Assembly (NCBI RefSeq): GCF_902168175.1
Contig: NZ_CABHOU010000101.1
Coordinates: 62,001 to 126,000 of the forward strand
Length of the DNA stretch: 64,000 bases
Origin: an uncultured Chitinophaga sp.
GTDB lineage: Bacteria > Bacteroidota > Bacteroidia > Chitinophagales > Chitinophagaceae
Reading direction: 5' to 3'
The position numbers and the translations under genes were made by a program. The notes under the pieces are model-generated. The model saw only the letters and a program-made list of their open reading frames with translations, was not told the origin of the DNA and made no database searches. This document shows, piece by piece, positions 24,825-33,172 of this stretch (within the stretch, counting starts at the first letter, position 1; each line of letters starts with the position of its first letter).

Positions 24825-25357
24825 ACTGTTTTTCCCTTAATACCTTTCCGCAACCAGGCACCATAATCACGCCTCACTTTGATGTCACTAAATAACACCT
24901 TCAGCACTTCGGCGGGAGCATTCATCTTGTTTACATCCAGCATTAATCTGAAACTGGCCGGGCCTGCTTCTGCAGGCTTTACCAGCCACGAAGCTTTGAG
25001 TCCTTTAGCACTCAGCGGAGGCGTAGCTTCCTGTATTACCGATACATCGAATGCAGCGCCTTGCAGCTCTATGCTATTGATGGCCGTAATGTATTCATCA
25101 CTCATCTGCTCCGCACTATCTGTGTGAACAGGATAAATAACTACTGCTACTTTGTACTTCCAGCCACGCACCATACTTGATTCATAACGGCATTCGATGA
25201 AGAGGTTAAGCAAAGGACGACTAACCACCTTAGGCATACCGGCTGCTGGTTTTTCGGGGGCAGTACGGAAAATCCTTAAGGTGAAATACACAATGCCTAT
25301 AATGGCCGCAATGTAGATGAGGTTACTGATAATTTTTACAATTACATCCCAGGGCAT
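24821..25357 (-). CDS. Small membrane-anchored protein of unknown function
   Basis: A 178-residue protein with one N-terminal membrane helix (IVKIISNLIYIAAIIGIVYFTLRIF, about 6-30) and a soluble domain of about 140 residues. That domain is probably cytoplasmic or periplasmic alpha/beta (VSRPLLNLFIECRYESSMVRGWKYKVAVVIYP, ASFRLMLDVNKMNAPAEVLKVLFSDIKV). I do not recognise a family. Its stop overlaps the convergent esterase stop by four bases, and its upstream region (25358-25474) is shared with the divergent porin gene. Confidence 0.6.
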   Translation of the reverse strand: MPWDVIVKIISNLIYIAAIIGIVYFTLRIFRTAPEKPAAGMPKVVSRPLLNLFIECRYESSMVRGWKYKVAVVIYPVHTDSAEQMSDEYITAINSIELQGAAFDVSVIQEATPPLSAKGLKASWLVKPAEAGPASFRLMLDVNKMNAPAEVLKVLFSDIKVRRDYGAWLRKGIKGKTV

Positions 25358-25474
25358 TACAATGGTTTATATCAAAAGATAAGATTTTTTGGGCACACCT
25401 GGAGCTGTTAAACCTTTTTACTTTTTTGCTGTTATCTTACGATCGGTCACATCTGTATCAACCCTTTTCATTCT

Positions 25475-26629
25475 ATGTTTAAATCATTATTGCTTGCCAC
25501 CGTGTTTTGTACAGCGACGCGTTATGTAACCGCACAGCAAAAAGACATGTCCAGTCTGGACAAATACCACGATACCGCGATCACTAACTACTCTGCCTAC
25601 AAACGTTCTGTAAGCTTCGCCGGCCTGCTGCAAACACGCTATGTTGCATCGTTTACCGAACACGTAAATGTAGATGGCAGGAATTATGATCCCGCGACAG
25701 AAAAGGGCATTACTAACACTTTCGCCATCAAACGGGCGCGGTTGCAGGTAAAGGCAAATATTAACGATCACTTCTCGGCAAATATTATGGTGAACTTTGC
25801 TGAGTTCAGTAGTAATCCGATCAATAAGGTGCTGGAAAATGCCTATATCAAATACTCGCTTAATAAGCACTTTAACATACAGGTAGGCGAATTCAGACCC
25901 TTCTTTGGCATAGAGGATGCCATGCCGGTAGACATCATCCGTACGCTGGATTATAGTAACCAGTATTATGCCTTTGGCAGCAATGGCTGGCAAAGCTTCC
26001 AGATAGGGATGACGCTTTTCGGTGATATTACAGATGGTGTACGTTATTACGCGGGGGGCTACAACGGAAACAACCGCAACCAGCCTTCGGACGATGATGA
26101 TACTAAAAACGTGTATGGCCGTATTGAGGCAGACCTTACCCCTCAGTTCACGGTGGGACTTAATGCAGCCTCGGGCAGTCAGGCTGGAAGCGGAACGGGA
26201 TCGGCATTTGGAGGCGACTTTCTCGCTAAAATCCCGCTGGCGGGTGAGTGGTCGATATCACTTGGCGGGGAATACAAGAACGGTACGAGTTTTACGCACT
26301 TCAACAGTAGTACACTTAACCCCAAGCCAGATCTCAAAGAGTTCAGGATGCAGGGCTTTTATGTGTTCCCGATTCTACGCTACGAGCTGCATAAGCCCAG
26401 GGTAAGGGCCATCGAGTTCTCTTCCCGGTACGAATACTTTAATGACGATTACAAACAATCGGACAACGTAAGGCAAACGGTTGTCCCCAATATCAATCTC
26501 ATATTTGCTGATAACCTTTATGTGGCCATACAGCTGGGCATGTCGCTGGACTTCTTCGACCAGGACATACCGCTTACCACTACGTATACACGCAAACTCG
26601 GGTATGCCCAATTACAGATTAGATTTTAA
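25475..26629 (+). CDS. Outer-membrane porin (OprP/phosphate-selective porin-like)
   Basis: A 384-residue barrel protein, signal peptide about 1-20 (LLLATVFCTATRYVTAQ). The family pattern of Bacteroidota 'porin' proteins is clear: FAGLLQTRYVASF, then FAIKRARLQVKANINDHFSANIMVNFAEF, NAYIKYSLNKHFNIQVGEFRPFFGIED and a C-terminal strand AQLQIRF ending in Phe. It would let small anionic solutes through the outer membrane. A DASS transporter gene begins 15 bases after its stop, so the two probably form an outer- and inner-membrane uptake pair for the same solute. Confidence 0.85.
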   Translation: MFKSLLLATVFCTATRYVTAQQKDMSSLDKYHDTAITNYSAYKRSVSFAGLLQTRYVASFTEHVNVDGRNYDPATEKGITNTFAIKRARLQVKANINDHFSANIMVNFAEFSSNPINKVLENAYIKYSLNKHFNIQVGEFRPFFGIEDAMPVDIIRTLDYSNQYYAFGSNGWQSFQIGMTLFGDITDGVRYYAGGYNGNNRNQPSDDDDTKNVYGRIEADLTPQFTVGLNAASGSQAGSGTGSAFGGDFLAKIPLAGEWSISLGGEYKNGTSFTHFNSSTLNPKPDLKEFRMQGFYVFPILRYELHKPRVRAIEFSSRYEYFNDDYKQSDNVRQTVVPNINLIFADNLYVAIQLGMSLDFFDQDIPLTTTYTRKLGYAQLQIRF

Positions 26630-26644
26630 AAAACACAACTTACC

Positions 26645-28072
26645 ATGGAAATACGTCCGAAGTCGCTGCTTATCACTTTTATTATAGGCCTGGTGATATG
26701 GTTTATACCGGTACCGGAGGGAGTAGCGCCCAATGCCTGGCATTTGCTGGCCATTTTCCTGGCTACCATTTTCGGCATCATCCTGAAAGCTGCCAGTATG
26801 GGTACCATGGCCATGTTGGGCATTACGCTCTGCGCCGCCACACAGGTATTGGCGCCAGGAAACCCGTCGCTTTCCGTTGCACATGCGCTCAGTGGTTTTG
26901 GCAACTCCACTATCTGGCTGATTGGTTTGGCATTTTTTATTGCGCGTGGGTTTATTAAGACAGGTTTGGGCACACGAATAGCCTATTACTTTATACGGTT
27001 GTTCGGCCGCGGCCCGTTAGGGCTCGCCTACGGACTTAACATCGCCGACCTGGTGTTAGCGCCGGCTATTCCCAGTAATACGGCCAGGGCCGGTGGTGTC
27101 ATATTTCCCATCATGAAGTCCATCGCCGTGAACATGGGCTCCCACCCGGAGCAGCCAGAAACACATCGTAAAATAGGTTCCTTTCTTACGTTAAGCAGTT
27201 ACAACGCCAACATGGTTACCTCGGTAATGTTCCTTACCGCTACCGCCAGCAATCCGATGGCACAGAAGTTCGCAAAAGACCTCGGCATCCATATTTCCTG
27301 GGGCAGCTGGGCAGTGGCTGCCTGTGTACCCGGACTGGTATGTTTTATCCTGCTACCGTTGTTCCTCTATAAATTTTATCCCCCTGAACTGAAGAAAACC
27401 AGCGACGCGCCGGCCATGGCAGCAGAAAAATTAAAAGAGATGGGCCCTATCACCGTAAAAGAATGGCTGATGGTCGCCACCTTCTTCATCCTGCTGGCCC
27501 TTTGGATTTTCGGCGATCTTTTTAAAATAGATGCCACAACAGCCGCCCTTATCGGCCTTTGTATATTATTACTCAGCAGTGTACTCACCTGGGAAGATGT
27601 GAAGTCTGAGAAAGGCGCCTGGGATACCATCGTGTGGTTTTCGTCTTTGGTGATGATGGGCTCCTACCTCAATTCACTCGGCTTTATCGGCTGGTTCGGG
27701 AAACTGATCGGCACACAGTTGTCTACACTACCGTGGACATGGGCCTTCCCGCTTATCATCATTGTATATTCCTATTGCCACTATATGTTTGCCAGCGCTA
27801 CCGCACAGGCAGCCGCTATGTACGGCGTATTCCTCGCCGTAGGTATATCCGTAGGCGTGCCCGGCACCATGCTCGCCATCTTCCTCGGCGCCTGCGCGAC
27901 ACTTATGGGTTGCCTAACGCACTACGGGCACGGGCCTGCGCCGATCTTTTTCGGCAGTACATATGTAGATATGAAAGACTGGTGGAAGCACGGTTTCTTC
28001 ATCAGCGTATTGTTCCTGGCGGTGTGGTTTGGCGTGGGAGGATTGTGGTGGAAGGTGCTGGGGTTATGGTAG
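26645..28072 (+). CDS. DASS-family anion transporter (di-/tricarboxylate or sulfate symporter)
   Basis: A 475-residue inner-membrane protein with about 11-12 membrane segments. The two inverted halves each carry the DASS substrate loop: PSNTARAGGVIFPI near residue 144 and ASATAQAAAMYG near 388 (Ser-Asn-Thr and Ser-Ala-Thr). A third landmark is GFGNSTIWLIGLAFFIARGF. The family moves succinate, malate, citrate, tartrate or sulfate, coupled to sodium or by exchange; the second loop with Ala in place of Asn is seen in the YbhI/2-oxoglutarate-malate translocator group. It is co-transcribed with the porin. Its last 71 bases run antisense into the exosortase N coding sequence. Confidence 0.9.
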   Translation: MEIRPKSLLITFIIGLVIWFIPVPEGVAPNAWHLLAIFLATIFGIILKAASMGTMAMLGITLCAATQVLAPGNPSLSVAHALSGFGNSTIWLIGLAFFIARGFIKTGLGTRIAYYFIRLFGRGPLGLAYGLNIADLVLAPAIPSNTARAGGVIFPIMKSIAVNMGSHPEQPETHRKIGSFLTLSSYNANMVTSVMFLTATASNPMAQKFAKDLGIHISWGSWAVAACVPGLVCFILLPLFLYKFYPPELKKTSDAPAMAAEKLKEMGPITVKEWLMVATFFILLALWIFGDLFKIDATTAALIGLCILLLSSVLTWEDVKSEKGAWDTIVWFSSLVMMGSYLNSLGFIGWFGKLIGTQLSTLPWTWAFPLIIIVYSYCHYMFASATAQAAAMYGVFLAVGISVGVPGTMLAIFLGACATLMGCLTHYGHGPAPIFFGSTYVDMKDWWKHGFFISVLFLAVWFGVGGLWWKVLGLW

Positions 28073-29366
28073 TACGCAGCCGGAAACGTGCTACTTCCGC
28101 ACGTAAATCGGCCTTAGCGGCCACGGTTACGTTCAGCAATGAATAATCGCGCCCATACAGCAAAGCATCCCAGCGCCATTCCCATTGGCTGATACTGGCG
28201 TACTTACCACTGCTGTACCACCATGCTGTGTAAAGTCTTTCGTTGCCTTTCTCTAGTTCGGCGGTGTATACATTAAACCCGTTCCAGTTTTCCTCCTGTA
28301 CTTTTCGAAACTGGTATCCACTCCCCTGCCAGCAGATAGTGGGATGGTGATCTGTAGCGAAGAAACCCATCACCGGTTTGATATAAATCAATGCCTGCGG
28401 ACTGGTGAGTTTTGTTACTTCCTTCAGCTGCTCCATGGCATAATCTTCAGGCGGTGTAACGCTGGCTATTGTTCGTACAGGAGCTGGTCGCATGGCCAGT
28501 ATACCTATCAACAGTAATAATAAGATATTGGGGAGAATGGGATGTGCTACAGGCGTGTATTCTTCTGTGACAGCAACAGGCACTTTGCCCCACTTGCGCA
28601 TCATCCACCAGGTAAGTACACAAGCCGGTAACAGCGTGTAAACAACGAAACAAAGTAAACCCATCGCCTCGTGGCCCCATTGGTCGGGCAACAGGTGAAA
28701 GTACACCAGCGTAATAATACGGAACAGGTTGGCGATCAGGCTCAGTACAAGTATGCAGGCAATTTGCACGAAGAAAATCCATACCGGGACCGTTCGTTGT
28801 AATCGTCCCGCGAAGATGCCCATCAACACAATGCCCATTACTAAAGACACTGCCAGCATATGCAGCCCCATACAGGCCGGATCAACTGAAAACTCCGCCC
28901 CGTTAAAGATGACCATGTTTCCCTCAACCTGCGTGCTGCCCAGCGCAGATAACACGGAGCCGGCCATGCCTGTTAACTGTATGCGAACAGGGAAACTAAA
29001 TACTGTTACTGCATATTCAAAAACAGGCGACATGAACAATGCGAGAAAAAGCGGTACCATATTCAGTTTGCACACGTAACTCTCTACCAGGAACATCACT
29101 GCAAAAACAATGGCTGCATAAGCCAATGTTTTGACTGGCACGAACAATGCCAGGCCAGCAAACAACAAAGCCCAGTAAAAGAAACGCCTGTTACCCTTAA
29201 CGCCTGCCCCTTTCACGGGCGCCAGTACCAGCCCTGCAACGCCTAGTAAAGGCGTAACAGAGAAGTTCAGGTAACTTTTAAGGCAGATGTAACCCAACAC
29301 CAGGTAAAAGGCTAAAAAGAAGCCCGCCTGCCAGTTTATGTACTTTCGGAAAGTAAGTGCAATCAT
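28002..29366 (-). CDS. xrtN: Exosortase N with C-terminal EpsI-like domain
   Basis: A 454-residue inner-membrane transpeptidase-like enzyme that should cleave a C-terminal PEP-type sorting signal. Residues 1-290 have about nine membrane helices. The three exosortase active-site residues are present: Cys165 in VDPACMGLHML, Arg216 in IANLFRIITL and His232 in DQWGHEAMG. Residues 300-430 resemble the EpsI/DUF3485 domain, with HHPTICWQGSGYQF around Cys345. The ATG at 29366 overlaps the stop of the VIT-domain gene (ATGA), so translation is coupled. The last 23 residues, rich in Thr and Pro, are read from the antisense strand of the DASS transporter gene and look like a run-on after a lost stop. Family naming (exosortase N, paired with one VIT substrate) is from established family definitions. 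Confidence 0.85.
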   Translation of the reverse strand: MIALTFRKYINWQAGFFLAFYLVLGYICLKSYLNFSVTPLLGVAGLVLAPVKGAGVKGNRRFFYWALLFAGLALFVPVKTLAYAAIVFAVMFLVESYVCKLNMVPLFLALFMSPVFEYAVTVFSFPVRIQLTGMAGSVLSALGSTQVEGNMVIFNGAEFSVDPACMGLHMLAVSLVMGIVLMGIFAGRLQRTVPVWIFFVQIACILVLSLIANLFRIITLVYFHLLPDQWGHEAMGLLCFVVYTLLPACVLTWWMMRKWGKVPVAVTEEYTPVAHPILPNILLLLLIGILAMRPAPVRTIASVTPPEDYAMEQLKEVTKLTSPQALIYIKPVMGFFATDHHPTICWQGSGYQFRKVQEENWNGFNVYTAELEKGNERLYTAWWYSSGKYASISQWEWRWDALLYGRDYSLLNVTVAAKADLRAEVARFRLRTTITPAPSTTILPRQTTPPGTIR

Positions 29367-31879
29367 CGTTTACCTGTTAAACTGAAAGAGAAACGGTATT
29401 TACACCAAATGAGCAAGGCCACCGCCAGTATGATCAATACCCACTCATGTGGCTCAGGCACCGCACCCTGACCGTTCAACCCGGCATTTTCCAGGCTGTT
29501 TTTACTCCGTTCAATACCAAACCGGTCGTAGTCTGCCTGCGTTTCCAGGACGATCAAACTGGATACAGGCGTTACAACGTAAGCTTCCTTCGCCTCCGCA
29601 ATCAGCGAAGTATCGGTTACAGGGCCATCCAGCAACTTCGTTCCGGACTGTTGCAGGATATGATTAAATGCGAACAACCGCAGTAAATGATCAGTGCCGG
29701 CAGACTTCTCTGCACTGTCAGCCTTCACGATCATCATACCTGCACTTTCGATCACAATGCGGTCGTCGTTCTCTGCATTTTTTACAAATTGTCCCGACAA
29801 ACAATCTCCCAGGTAACGGATGTCTCCCTGCTCGTAATTAAAAGCCCGGTATTGTTTCAGGGAACTGATGTAAGGAGAAAGCGTTTTTCCGATATTAAAC
29901 AGGTTCACTTTATGGCCGGCCTTGAAATAGGCACCAAGGTCAGTCAACAGCGTAAACCCTTTCAGGTCGCCCAGCTGCGGAGAGTATGGATTACATTTCG
30001 TGACGACCAATGTATTTTCCGGGTTTTCAATTTTACCGAAAGGGAATAGTGAAAACTGTTTACTGCTAAGGCGTTCAAACACCTTATCGCGGTTCTGCGG
30101 GGTCAGCTGTTCTATATGTACACCATCCGTACATATGTACATCTTTTTATCACCGCAGAGGCGATACACATCATTAAAATCAGCTTCCGTCCAGGCGCTG
30201 TTGATATCGAGACACACAGCAGCAAATGATATTGGAACCCGTTTTGGCTTATAAGGTAACACATGGTACTGGCGGCCATTGAAGGCAAAGCTGCTTTGCT
30301 TCAGCGGCACTTCTTTGAAACCTATTTCCCAGCAGTCGTTATAGAAACCAGTATGCGTAATCGTTTTCTCATCTTCGCGGCTAAAGGACAAAGGCAGATC
30401 GGCTTCTGCCGGCGTTTCATCAAACCTGATACGTAAATCTTCTTTTGCCCCGAAAGATGCGGGCCCCTGCATTTTTACGCTTTTATACAACAGCTTACCG
30501 TTGCGGGCTTCCAGCGGGGCGGTTACACCGATCTTAAACTGCCTCGAGCTGTCTGTCATTACAGGAAACACCCTGACAGTTACCGTATTCCCTTCTTTCC
30601 AATGCACCACCGACGGGTCGCGGGATTCCAAGCCCACAATCGTTTTATATGCACTATCCGCTTTCTCTTTGGTAGTGAGGATGCCTTTCTCTTCCCGGTC
30701 ATTGATCCATAGGGAAAGCGAGGTAACCACACCACCTTCCGGCAGTGTAAAAGTGTAAATAGCCTCTTCCCTGGTACCCCACCACCAGCTACGGCCATTG
30801 GTTATATTATGCACATTCAGGGTAAGTTCTGTGTACGACAGGCGTTGTGCCGGCCATACTTCCGCCTGCGTTTTTACCGTACGAGTTTCGAGATCTTTAC
30901 CCTGCCACAACCGTTCTTCTGCATCGTGTCTTGCGCCGTACATGGCCTTCAGAATTTCGATGCGGTCCATATCCTCCAGGTGTGAATCTCCGCCAAAGAT
31001 AGAGGCGATCACCACCAGCGGATCATGCTGGTAATATTCGCCCAACCGTGCGCCGCCATCTATATTGCCAAAAAAGGAAAACTCGTCTATTCCATCGGCT
31101 TTTGATACATACACAGGACCTGTCTTCAGGACTCTTTCCACGACTACGTTATGCGGCAACTCCGCCGCCATTAAAGACCATAACGGCTGGTTTTGCGGAA
31201 GGGTGCTGTATTCCGACTTCAGGTTGTTTATACGTGCCACAGACAGGCACCAGGTTATCGTAAATACGATCGTCGTTAAAACAGCCATTACCAACCCCGC
31301 TCCCAGTGCCCTCATGAATGCTACTTCCTTTTGCAGATAACGCAGCACCAGCACGATCAGGTAAATACAAATAAGCATAGGCACCAAAGCATGAAGTGGC
31401 AGTCCCAGTGCAAAAAAGAAGATAATGCCTACCGGCATCAGGGGTATTAGGTATAAAGTGAGGTAAAAGAAAAGTAGAGCCGAAACGCCCAGTATGAAAG
31501 ACATCAGCAATTTCATCCAACGCGGCATCTCTTCAAATACAGAGAACAACAGGATGTTAATACACGACACCACCAGCAACACACATTGCCACGGCACCGC
31601 CGATTCAAACACATTTATTTCCCGGTTAAGTCCATAACAACTAACCAGGAATAAAACCAGGAACAGCGTCATCAGGTGCAACCCATTGCGTCCGGCCCTC
31701 AACCGGCCACTTATCAGCACGATCAGAAAAAACAATACCGTTAGTCCAAAATGCACCATAAAAACGCCGTTGTTCCTACCATCAAGTGTTAGCAGGAATA
31801 GCGAAACCGAGACGGCCAGGCAAAATAATCCGGTGTTATAAATACTGTCTTTGAAAAACGAACGAACCAGGTTAAACAT
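29363..31879 (-). CDS. XrtN-system VIT-domain protein, the probable exosortase N substrate
   Basis: An 838-residue protein. Residues 15-220 hold about seven membrane helices. A VIT (vault/inter-alpha-trypsin) domain follows at about 330-470, with LSYTELTLNVHNITNGRSWWWG, YTFTLPEGGVVTSLSLWIND and KEGNTVTVRVFPV. A further soluble region reaches about 800. The C-terminus (808-838) is a PEP-CTERM-like signal: PEPHEWVL, a hydrophobic helix LIILAVALLIW, then CKYRFSFSLTGKR with basic residues. That is the exact target of an exosortase, and the exosortase gene follows with a four-base overlap. Unlike typical PEP-CTERM proteins there is no cleavable signal peptide but a multi-helix membrane domain, as is usual for the XrtN partner. 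VIT proteins often act with von Willebrand A domains; none is seen here. Confidence 0.85.
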   Translation of the reverse strand: MFNLVRSFFKDSIYNTGLFCLAVSVSLFLLTLDGRNNGVFMVHFGLTVLFFLIVLISGRLRAGRNGLHLMTLFLVLFLVSCYGLNREINVFESAVPWQCVLLVVSCINILLFSVFEEMPRWMKLLMSFILGVSALLFFYLTLYLIPLMPVGIIFFFALGLPLHALVPMLICIYLIVLVLRYLQKEVAFMRALGAGLVMAVLTTIVFTITWCLSVARINNLKSEYSTLPQNQPLWSLMAAELPHNVVVERVLKTGPVYVSKADGIDEFSFFGNIDGGARLGEYYQHDPLVVIASIFGGDSHLEDMDRIEILKAMYGARHDAEERLWQGKDLETRTVKTQAEVWPAQRLSYTELTLNVHNITNGRSWWWGTREEAIYTFTLPEGGVVTSLSLWINDREEKGILTTKEKADSAYKTIVGLESRDPSVVHWKEGNTVTVRVFPVMTDSSRQFKIGVTAPLEARNGKLLYKSVKMQGPASFGAKEDLRIRFDETPAEADLPLSFSREDEKTITHTGFYNDCWEIGFKEVPLKQSSFAFNGRQYHVLPYKPKRVPISFAAVCLDINSAWTEADFNDVYRLCGDKKMYICTDGVHIEQLTPQNRDKVFERLSSKQFSLFPFGKIENPENTLVVTKCNPYSPQLGDLKGFTLLTDLGAYFKAGHKVNLFNIGKTLSPYISSLKQYRAFNYEQGDIRYLGDCLSGQFVKNAENDDRIVIESAGMMIVKADSAEKSAGTDHLLRLFAFNHILQQSGTKLLDGPVTDTSLIAEAKEAYVVTPVSSLIVLETQADYDRFGIERSKNSLENAGLNGQGAVPEPHEWVLIILAVALLIWCKYRFSFSLTGKR

Positions 31880-32113
31880 GTAAAGGGTATTAGGAATGAA
31901 TAGTTGCTTCTCCCCTCCCAGTAAAGGTTATAGGGCGAAAATGAATACTTTAAAAGCACTTTGCAATACAAAGCAAGTGTAAATTCCTTTATCTGCAAAA
32001 TATTATTTTGAGGATTGGGGGAATGGCGTGTATGCCAGAGAGTTGTAGTCGGCTGGTAAGTTTTTTGAGGTTTAGTCATACATAAAGCTAGCGATAGAGC
32101 GGCACACACCGCC

Positions 32114-32138
32114 GTCATTGCGAACGAAGTGAAGCAAC
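32114..32138 (+). repeat. Diverged copy of the GTCATTGCGAG repeat
   Basis: GTCATTGCGAACGAAGTGAAGC is followed 11 bases later by CAGTCTTCGC, the same block order as in the better-conserved copies downstream. Confidence 0.55.
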
Positions 32139-32245
32139 CCTTTGCTACAGTCTTCGCTATAGTCAAGGCCTGAACATGGAGAGGGCTGTGATGGAGCGAC
32201 AGACACTTTTGTCAATGGGCTGTGGCAGTGGCGCGCCTTCCATCC

Positions 32246-32455
32246 TCGTCATTGCGAGGAACGAAGCAATCCTCATGCTCAGTCTTCGCGTCAGTAAAGT
32301 TGTGTGTGAAGTAGTAAGTTAGTAATAGCGAAGCCTCCGTCTTCGCCTGGCACAGTCATCTTAGAAGTAAGCCTATGACGTTGCCCGTTTCCCTTACAAT
32401 CTATTATTGCGGGCAATGACTACACACGAGGATTGCTTCGTTCCTCGCAATGACG
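32246..32455. repeat. Inverted-repeat element, about 210 bp
   Basis: The ends are identical 28-bp inverted repeats with core CATTGCGAGGAACGAAGCAA (left copy from 32246, right copy to 32455 on the other strand). AGTCTTCGC follows the left copy. Length and blocks match the 2791-3004 element. No open frame or transposase inside. Confidence 0.65.
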
Positions 32456-32714
32456 GGTTGGGTGATGCTAATTCCTCTCAACGATCGTATGAGTGAAGAT
32501 TTACCCTCACCTGCGCATAAAAGAAATCAGGATTAATGATACGAAGACTACACTAGGACTGCCTGGCTGCTGCCAGTTACCACAGGAGGAAATGCCATAC
32601 AACGTTTACATTAGTAACGGAGCCCACGATTCTATAGCACTGATGCTGTTACACCCGCTGAAGTGAGTGACAACGGTGGCTTAATTAAAAAGCGGATGGT
32701 GGTTAACTAATTTT

Positions 32715-33029
32715 CTAAATACAAGCATACACCTGCTCCATTAACACCGCATCTTCTATCGCCTTTTTCATACGTACCCACTCACCATAAGTGAACGTAA
32801 AACGGATAGATTTGCAGGGAGAGTGCATGACTGCCCGCTCAGCGCCGTCGGGAAATACGGTGGCGCATTCGTCGAAGTCGATGTCGTTTACCATGTCACG
32901 GAATACCTGGAAGCTGTCGTGGGTGAACGTCAGAAGGAGGTTATTGTACCAGAAGTAAATGGATTTACAATGAACGCAATAGCTTACCAGCGCATCGTTT
33001 CCATGATTTAGGACCCTTGTCTCACACAT
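32715..33029 (-). CDS. Small DUF6686-like protein
   Basis: A 104-residue cytoplasmic protein. MCETRVLNHG, then CVHCKSIYFWYNNLLLTFTHDSFQVFRDMVNDIDF, FPDGAERAVMHSPCKSIRFTF and a closing helix. This pattern (two Cys as CxxC near residue 18, YNNLLLTF, a SPC motif) agrees with the small Bacteroidota family I know as DUF6686; the assignment is from memory. The CxxC plus two other Cys could bind zinc. It is divergent from the acyltransferase gene. Confidence 0.7.
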   Translation of the reverse strand: MCETRVLNHGNDALVSYCVHCKSIYFWYNNLLLTFTHDSFQVFRDMVNDIDFDECATVFPDGAERAVMHSPCKSIRFTFTYGEWVRMKKAIEDAVLMEQVYACI

Positions 33030-33172
33030 AATACAAAATGGTTAATAGTATGAAATTAAGGTCATTATGGCTGGTGGTGGGATCGAAACGGGAAATTGAT
33101 TTACGCAAACGGGAAAATTGGATGGATTGGGTTTACCGAAATTATAGAATAACTTCGCGGGGCTTAGTAATT

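Larger units (their letters stand above)
31880..32714. other. Gene-free region with inverted repeats
   Basis: Between the VIT-domain gene and a small convergent gene. The right side of the VIT promoter region holds CTTTG-TATTG-CAAAG. From 32114 to 32455 there are three copies of a GTCATTGCGAGGAACGAAGC-type repeat. A GGATTNNTGATACGAAGACTA block (32531-32551) and a decayed CCGTTGAAGGGAGTG hairpin (32653-32679) follow. No coding frame of note. Confidence 0.6.
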
